DNA from: Verrucomicrobiales bacterium
GTDB taxonomy: Bacteria > Verrucomicrobiota > Verrucomicrobiia > Verrucomicrobiales > DEV007
Direction of reading: 5' to 3'
Assembly (NCBI GenBank): GCA_022424805.1
Contig: JAKMGR010000533.1
Coordinates: forward strand, 1-10,811
DNA: 10,811 nt
Below, in pieces: positions 6,930 to 10,811 of the stretch. Numbering within the stretch: the stretch's first letter is position 1; each line of letters opens with the position of its first letter. Made by a program: the position numbers and the translations under genes. Under the pieces are notes generated by a model. It was not told where the DNA came from. It was given only the letters and a program-made list of their open reading frames with translations, and made no database searches.

Positions 6930-8519
6930 CTACTGCCAACTGCCATCGATCAGCCGCTGAGTCGGGCCCTCATAATCATCGCGCAGGATCTCAGGGAGAC
7001 GGTGCTGCCTGACGGCATCATAACATTGGAGCATTCCGAAGCGCAGCATCGCGCCAGGGATTCCGACTGCAGTGAAACCAGGATGACCAGTCGCAGGAAA
7101 CGGCCCGCCGTGATTCATCGCCGGCGAAACCGCCACGCCAGTTGGCATTTTATCATTGAGGAGACGCCCGACTTTGTCTCGCAGGACGGGAGCCAATTGG
7201 TCGTAGGCGGCATCGTCGCTGCCATCAGCAGCAGAGTAAATACAGCCAGTCAGATTTCCTTCCAATTGGTCGAGCACTTCAACAGCCTCACCTAGATCGG
7301 CTGCTTCAACGATGAGCGAGCTGTTTCCAAACGCTTCTGTCTGCATGGTCTCAGGATCACGAACAAAGGCTGCACCGCTGACTTTCAGAATTGTGTTCGC
7401 CGCGCAGTAGCCGGCTCCATTCCCCTCCCCTGTCCCGCAAAGAACTTCGGCACCAGCCGCTTTGAGGGTCTCATGGCTCTGATGAAGAGAATTTTTGACG
7501 GCGGAGGAAAGCAAGGTTCCGGATGTGGCTTCGGAAAACTGCTGAACGATGGAATCGATGAAGGCATCCGCCGCTTCGCTTTTCAAAACAAGGACCATCC
7601 CTGGGTTTGTGCAGAATTGCCCGGTGCCCATCAGGCAGCTGCCGGAAAATTCTGTCGCGAGTTCGCCACCCTTTTCCTCCAATACACCTGGAAGAAAAAC
7701 AACCGGGTTCACACTGGAAAGCTCGAGATAGATCGGATTGCCCACCCCGTCTGCGGCACGTTTCAGAGCAAGGCCAGCTCCGCGACTACCGGTGTATCCC
7801 GTCGCGCCAACGCGATCATCGGTCACGAGTTGCTCGCCGACTTCGTGACCGGTGCGGTAGATCAATTGCACGATCGCCTCAGGCATACCTGTCTCCTTCG
7901 CAGCATCGAGAGCGCACTCGCCGAAAATTTTTGTCGTCCCCGGATGCGATGAGTTTGCCTTTGCTATGACCGGATTTCCCGCAGCAATCGCTGCCGCAAA
8001 GTCACCGCCCGACGCACTGCCAAAGGCAAAAGGGAAATTATTAGGACCAAAAACGCAGACAGGGCCAAGTGGTCCGTAGCACGACCGAATGTCGTTCGCT
8101 GTGTCTACGACCGGATGTTTCCAATTCCCCGAGCGAGCCGCAGCCGCAGCCTGACGCAGCTGGCCTGTCGTCCGCGGCAACTCCACATCGGCAAGGCGAG
8201 GGGACTTGGGAAGCGCAGTCTCAGCATGAGCCATGTCCACGAGATCGTCGGCACGAGCTTCAACACCGTTTGCCATCGCCTCGAGAAATTCTGCGATCTG
8301 TTCTCCCGACATGGATCGCATTTCGACGAAAGCGGCATCGGCTGCTGCCAGTGACGCTTCGCAATCCGCCCAGGAGCTCACCGGATAGGTCGCCGGAAGA
8401 GCTTCCTTCGTAGTCGGGTTATCAGCCTGAAAAGTGCCGGTGGAGTCTGCAGGGCGCCATTCGCCTGCAATCAAAACGGGTTCGATGCTCATGGGATTCG
8501 TTTGGATAGAAAAGGTCAT
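6930..8519 (-). CDS. Aldehyde dehydrogenase, 2-oxoglutarate semialdehyde type
   Basis: A 529-residue NAD(P)-dependent aldehyde dehydrogenase. Visible: the cofactor-site GPNNFPFAFG (158-167) and AKANSSHPGT (186-195), GYTGSRGAG (241-249), general base E266 in YLELSSVNPVVFLPG, and catalytic C303 in GTGQFCTNPGMV. The ELSSVNP, GQFCTNPG and HGGPFPAT wording is that of the alpha-ketoglutaric semialdehyde (2,5-dioxovalerate) dehydrogenase clade, which makes 2-oxoglutarate in hydroxyproline, glucarate/galactarate or pentose breakdown. The start at 8519 has GGGAG five bases ahead; an internal Met (residue 10, 8492) lacks such a site. It follows the M24 peptidase-like gene by 27 bp on the same strand, so the two are probably one operon. 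Exact substrate is inferred. Confidence 0.88.
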   Translation of the reverse strand: MTFSIQTNPMSIEPVLIAGEWRPADSTGTFQADNPTTKEALPATYPVSSWADCEASLAAADAAFVEMRSMSGEQIAEFLEAMANGVEARADDLVDMAHAETALPKSPRLADVELPRTTGQLRQAAAAARSGNWKHPVVDTANDIRSCYGPLGPVCVFGPNNFPFAFGSASGGDFAAAIAAGNPVIAKANSSHPGTTKIFGECALDAAKETGMPEAIVQLIYRTGHEVGEQLVTDDRVGATGYTGSRGAGLALKRAADGVGNPIYLELSSVNPVVFLPGVLEEKGGELATEFSGSCLMGTGQFCTNPGMVLVLKSEAADAFIDSIVQQFSEATSGTLLSSAVKNSLHQSHETLKAAGAEVLCGTGEGNGAGYCAANTILKVSGAAFVRDPETMQTEAFGNSSLIVEAADLGEAVEVLDQLEGNLTGCIYSAADGSDDAAYDQLAPVLRDKVGRLLNDKMPTGVAVSPAMNHGGPFPATGHPGFTAVGIPGAMLRFGMLQCYDAVRQHRLPEILRDDYEGPTQRLIDGSWQ

Positions 8520-8546
8520 CGACTCTCCCAGAGTGCTATCGACTCG

Positions 8547-9674
8547 TCAAGTGGAGGGTCCGCCATCTTCCAGCACGAGATCGAGCGGATGATGAGAAAG
8601 GCACCGATGACCATCTTCGGTGATGAGATAGTTGTTTTCCAGACGCAAACCTCCACTAAGAGACTCGTGATAAAGACCCGGCTCGAACGCAACGAGGTCA
8701 CCTTTCTCAAATGTGTCATCCCAACCAGGATTGATCCGCGGGACTTCATGAGCATCGAGCCCTACCCCGTGCCCGGCGTGGTGGAAAAAGGCATAGCCAT
8801 TCCATCCATCGAGCTCCCCATGAACAAAATCATACATCTCGCGGCAAGATTGACCGGGCTTCAGGTATTCCTCTCCCGCTTTCATCACCTCAACGACCTT
8901 GTCCCAGGCCGCGATCTGCTCGTCTGTTGGGTTCCCGTTCACGGAAAAAGCGCGGCAAAGATCACTGCGATATCCACGCACGCCAACGCCGACATCGAGC
9001 ACAAAAATTTCTTCCGGCTCCACTTTTCGATTGGGCCGGGCAAATCCTCCGGGAACACCGCATTGAAAGTCCTGCCCCCATCCCGAGAGAAACTCCCCCG
9101 CCGCGTAGGTGGCTTCCTCCAGCATTGCCGCCATGACCTCGACTTCCTCGACGCCAGGCTCGATCATTTTGCGCGCTGCATGGTAAGCGCGGTCCGCGCA
9201 CTTGATCGTAAACTCAAAAGCGGCGACCTCGTCCGCATCTTTGTGGCGACGGATGTATTGGTATTCTGTCGTGATATTTCGGCACTCCGGCCCCTCCAGC
9301 ATCGCGGCCGGAGTCATGTGGCAAGTGCCGATGGCACTGAGTCCAGCGAGATGGGGATTGAGTTGTTCCGCGACGCAGCCGGCTAGGTTTTCTTTTAAAG
9401 TGAAAAGATGATTCGGAACGTAAGAAGCGATTTCGTCAGCGGCAGGTGCGACAGGATCCTCGAAGTGTGTCACAACCGTCGCTCCACCATCCGTTTTAAT
9501 CAAAACCGCTGTCGGCGTAAGCGGCTGCTCGTGCCAGAAGCCGGTAAGGCCATAGACGTAGTGGCGGTCGTACATCACCGCTCCATCGAGATTGTTTTCT
9601 GACAGGAAAGATCGCAGGGCATCCTGGCGTTTACGACAAAGGGTAGGGTCAAGTGTGGGAGGCGTTCCAGACAT
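8547..9674 (-). CDS. M24-family metallopeptidase (Xaa-Pro peptidase-like)
   Basis: A 375-residue protein with the two-domain layout of aminopeptidase P, prolidase and creatinase relatives: an N-terminal creatinase-like domain (about 1-145) and a C-terminal pita-bread domain (about 150-370). All five metal ligands are present: D227 and D238 (VLDVGVGVRGYRSDLCRAF), H302 (HHAGHGVGLDAHE), E331 (FEPGLY) and E346 (RLENNY). It is thus likely an active dinuclear metallohydrolase, not a creatinase-type metal-less enzyme. Likely substrates are Xaa-Pro dipeptides or peptides, though DMSP lyase DddP and ectoine hydrolase DoeA share the fold, so specificity is open. No signal peptide is seen. It is the first gene of the operon with the semialdehyde dehydrogenase. 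ATG 9674 lacks a Shine-Dalgarno, and a possible promoter (TTGAAT 9710-9705, TAACAT 9686-9681) would make the message nearly leaderless. Confidence 0.85.
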   Translation of the reverse strand: MSGTPPTLDPTLCRKRQDALRSFLSENNLDGAVMYDRHYVYGLTGFWHEQPLTPTAVLIKTDGGATVVTHFEDPVAPAADEIASYVPNHLFTLKENLAGCVAEQLNPHLAGLSAIGTCHMTPAAMLEGPECRNITTEYQYIRRHKDADEVAAFEFTIKCADRAYHAARKMIEPGVEEVEVMAAMLEEATYAAGEFLSGWGQDFQCGVPGGFARPNRKVEPEEIFVLDVGVGVRGYRSDLCRAFSVNGNPTDEQIAAWDKVVEVMKAGEEYLKPGQSCREMYDFVHGELDGWNGYAFFHHAGHGVGLDAHEVPRINPGWDDTFEKGDLVAFEPGLYHESLSGGLRLENNYLITEDGHRCLSHHPLDLVLEDGGPST

Positions 9675-10030
9675 AGTGCGATGTTACGCGTTTGCCTAAA
9701 CGAGATTCAAGTATCGAATCAAGGAGTTCCTCTCGAGACCCTCACCAAATCGGGTCCATAAAGTAGTATCGAAGCAGGGGTATCAAGATTCGAACTCAAA
9801 AAGCGGGATCAAAAACGCGCTACTCCTCATCGCCCTCCACTGATCTGCCCGGGGTTTCGGCTACCGTTCGACCGAGAGTTATCATCCGGGGGCCCCGAAG
9901 ATGAATCGAGAAGCCACAGTCTGAGAATTCATTTCGACAAGACCTTACAGAATCGACAAATTTCATCCTTCCGGATCGACCAAACCTTCTCCTTCCCCCC
10001 ACCCTCTTTTGCCTGTAGCGTCCGAGCGCA
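9675..10030. other. Spacer between the M24 gene and mfd
   Basis: A spacer of about 356 bp between divergent genes. A weak minus-strand promoter for the M24 gene lies at 9681-9710. Short words recur (GTATCGAAT at about 9711-9719, GTATCGAAG at 9766-9774, GTATCAAGATTCGAA at 9780-9794). GAGTTCGAATC on the minus strand resembles a tRNA T-loop, but no full tRNA fold accompanies it. A pyrimidine-rich tract (about 9983-10013) precedes mfd; there is no clear Shine-Dalgarno. Short minus-strand frames exist but none looks like a real protein. Confidence 0.4.
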
Positions 10031-10811
10031 TTGAAAACGCTGGTGGGTAGTGAAGCTTTGGATACGGTGATTCCGTCGTTGCAACGGAGTCAGCGCGTCG
10101 CTTCTGTGCTTCAGGGAGTTGGTCTGGCGACGCCAGAAAACCCGCTCGCCCTGGAACACATCGCTGAGGCAGGACAACCGCTATTCGCTGCGGCGGCGAT
10201 TTCAGCCTGGCGAGAGTCGGGAAATCCGGACGAAGTGATTTGGGTGGTCTGTCCCCACGTCAAAGCGCAGGAGATCGTGCAGGCGGAACTGGCTGTCTGG
10301 GGGCATGAGGCACTCTTTCTTCCGGAGTATGAATGGGCCGGATTTGAGGAGTCTCTTCCCGATCCCGAATCCGCGGCGGAGCGACTTGCCGTGCTGAAAG
10401 AAATTCACGAGCAAACCCAACAGCGTGCCGCACCTGTCATCGTTCTCACCGCCGACTCGCTGACCGAACAGGCACCGCCTCCGGGCCTGCTGACTCGCAA
10501 AGCCGAAACCATTCGCAGGGGCGGAGAATTGGATCTGGATACTTTTTCGAAATCGCTGGAGGAAGCAGGCTACGAGCCGGAAGCGCAGATTTTCCAGCGC
10601 GGCCAATTCGCCATGCGCGGTGGTATCATCGATGTCTTTTCCTGGCAGGCCTTGTATCCCGTGCGAATTGAACTTTTCGATCGGAACGTGGAATCCATTC
10701 GCGAGTTTGACGTCGACACCCAGACTTCAACGGGCCGGGTCGAATCCTGCGAAATCCTTTTCAGCGAGTCCAATCTCGAGCACAGCGGTGAAGTGTCGGA
10801 TTACATCAGTG
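10031..10811 (+). CDS. mfd: Transcription-repair coupling factor Mfd (N-terminal part, cut by window end)
   Basis: Mfd is a DNA translocase that removes stalled RNA polymerase at lesions and recruits UvrA. Only the first 260 codons are here; the full protein is usually about 1,100 residues. The N-terminal UvrB-homology module is recognisable: a sequence with WVVCPHVKAQEIVQAEL, then LFLPEYEW, a region ending APVIVLTADSL, and the hallmark QFAMRGGIIDVFSW (residues 192-205) followed by YPVRIELFDRNVESIREFD and DTQTST. The RNA-polymerase-interacting and helicase domains lie beyond the window. An in-frame TAG at 10016-10018 bounds the start, and no ATG occurs in frame until 10613, so the start is TTG 10031 (MKTLVGSEAL) or a nearby GTG (10043). 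TTG 10031 is preferred. No strong ribosome site is visible, which may keep expression low. Confidence 0.9.
   Translation, partial: MKTLVGSEALDTVIPSLQRSQRVASVLQGVGLATPENPLALEHIAEAGQPLFAAAAISAWRESGNPDEVIWVVCPHVKAQEIVQAELAVWGHEALFLPEYEWAGFEESLPDPESAAERLAVLKEIHEQTQQRAAPVIVLTADSLTEQAPPPGLLTRKAETIRRGGELDLDTFSKSLEEAGYEPEAQIFQRGQFAMRGGIIDVFSWQALYPVRIELFDRNVESIREFDVDTQTSTGRVESCEILFSESNLEHSGEVSDYIS

Noticed and set aside
6812..7012. 66-codon plus-strand frame overlapping the previous stop by ATGA
   Set aside because: It runs about 80 bp antisense into the end of the aldehyde dehydrogenase gene and its product has no recognisable pattern; the ATGA overlap alone is weak.
8502..9386. 294-codon plus-strand open frame
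   Set aside because: It is the antisense of the M24 gene, whose sense product has all five metal ligands; the frame has no domain and is a codon-bias shadow.
9770..9860. tRNA-like T-loop (GAGTTCGAATC on the minus strand)
   Set aside because: A weak T-stem can be drawn, but no acceptor stem, D-arm or anticodon arm fits, so no tRNA is called.
9820..10002. 60-codon minus-strand frame in the spacer before mfd
   Set aside because: It starts with GTG in a purine run, is very arginine-rich and has no family resemblance; likely chance.
10202..10606. 134-codon minus-strand open frame
   Set aside because: Antisense to the Mfd coding sequence, which carries recognisable UvrB-like motifs.

Overview
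The window is about 10.8 kb of moderately GC-rich bacterial chromosome, densely packed with housekeeping and catabolic genes on both strands. No mobile element, CRISPR array, rRNA or tRNA was found. The taxon cannot be fixed from the sequence. The gene styles, a sulfatase remnant and weak Shine-Dalgarno use would suit a Verrucomicrobiota (Opitutae-like) genome, but this is a low-confidence inference.

Left part (1-2256). leuC (large subunit of isopropylmalate isomerase, + strand) is complete with all three Fe-S cysteines, but no leuD follows it. Beyond it lies a scar of about 250 bp. The C-terminal tail of an unrecognised minus-strand gene abuts the C-terminal tail of a plus-strand sulfatase gene at about 1842/1843. 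Both have lost their 5' parts, as expected if one deletion removed the heads of two divergent genes. A minus-strand terminator-like hairpin beside leuC probably belonged to the lost minus-strand gene.

Nucleotide/cofactor block (1996-5624). hpt and a MoaD/ThiS-like gene form a minus-strand pair with an ATGA overlap. Divergent from hpt is pdxH (PLP synthesis), which ends at a strong, probably bidirectional terminator facing a MarR-family regulator gene on the minus strand. An AT-rich spacer of about 345 bp separates marR from a plus-strand pair: a DUF2017-like gene and cdd (cytidine deaminase), again joined by an ATGA overlap.

Catabolic block (5628-9674). A PhyH-type Fe(II)/2-oxoglutarate dioxygenase gene converges on cdd with a 3-bp gap. 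A small membrane-anchored protein is probably encoded head-to-head with it. A two-gene minus-strand operon follows, encoding an M24 aminopeptidase P/prolidase-like enzyme and an aldehyde dehydrogenase of the alpha-ketoglutaric semialdehyde type. The pair could release and oxidise a proline- or hydroxyproline-like substrate, but the intermediate enzymes are not here.

Right edge (9675-10811). After a spacer of about 356 bp with no convincing gene, mfd (transcription-repair coupling factor) starts at a TTG codon and runs off the window. I found no clear undescribed system. The best leads are the double-remnant scar, the M24/semialdehyde dehydrogenase operon, the DUF2017-like/cdd coupling and the small head-to-head membrane protein.
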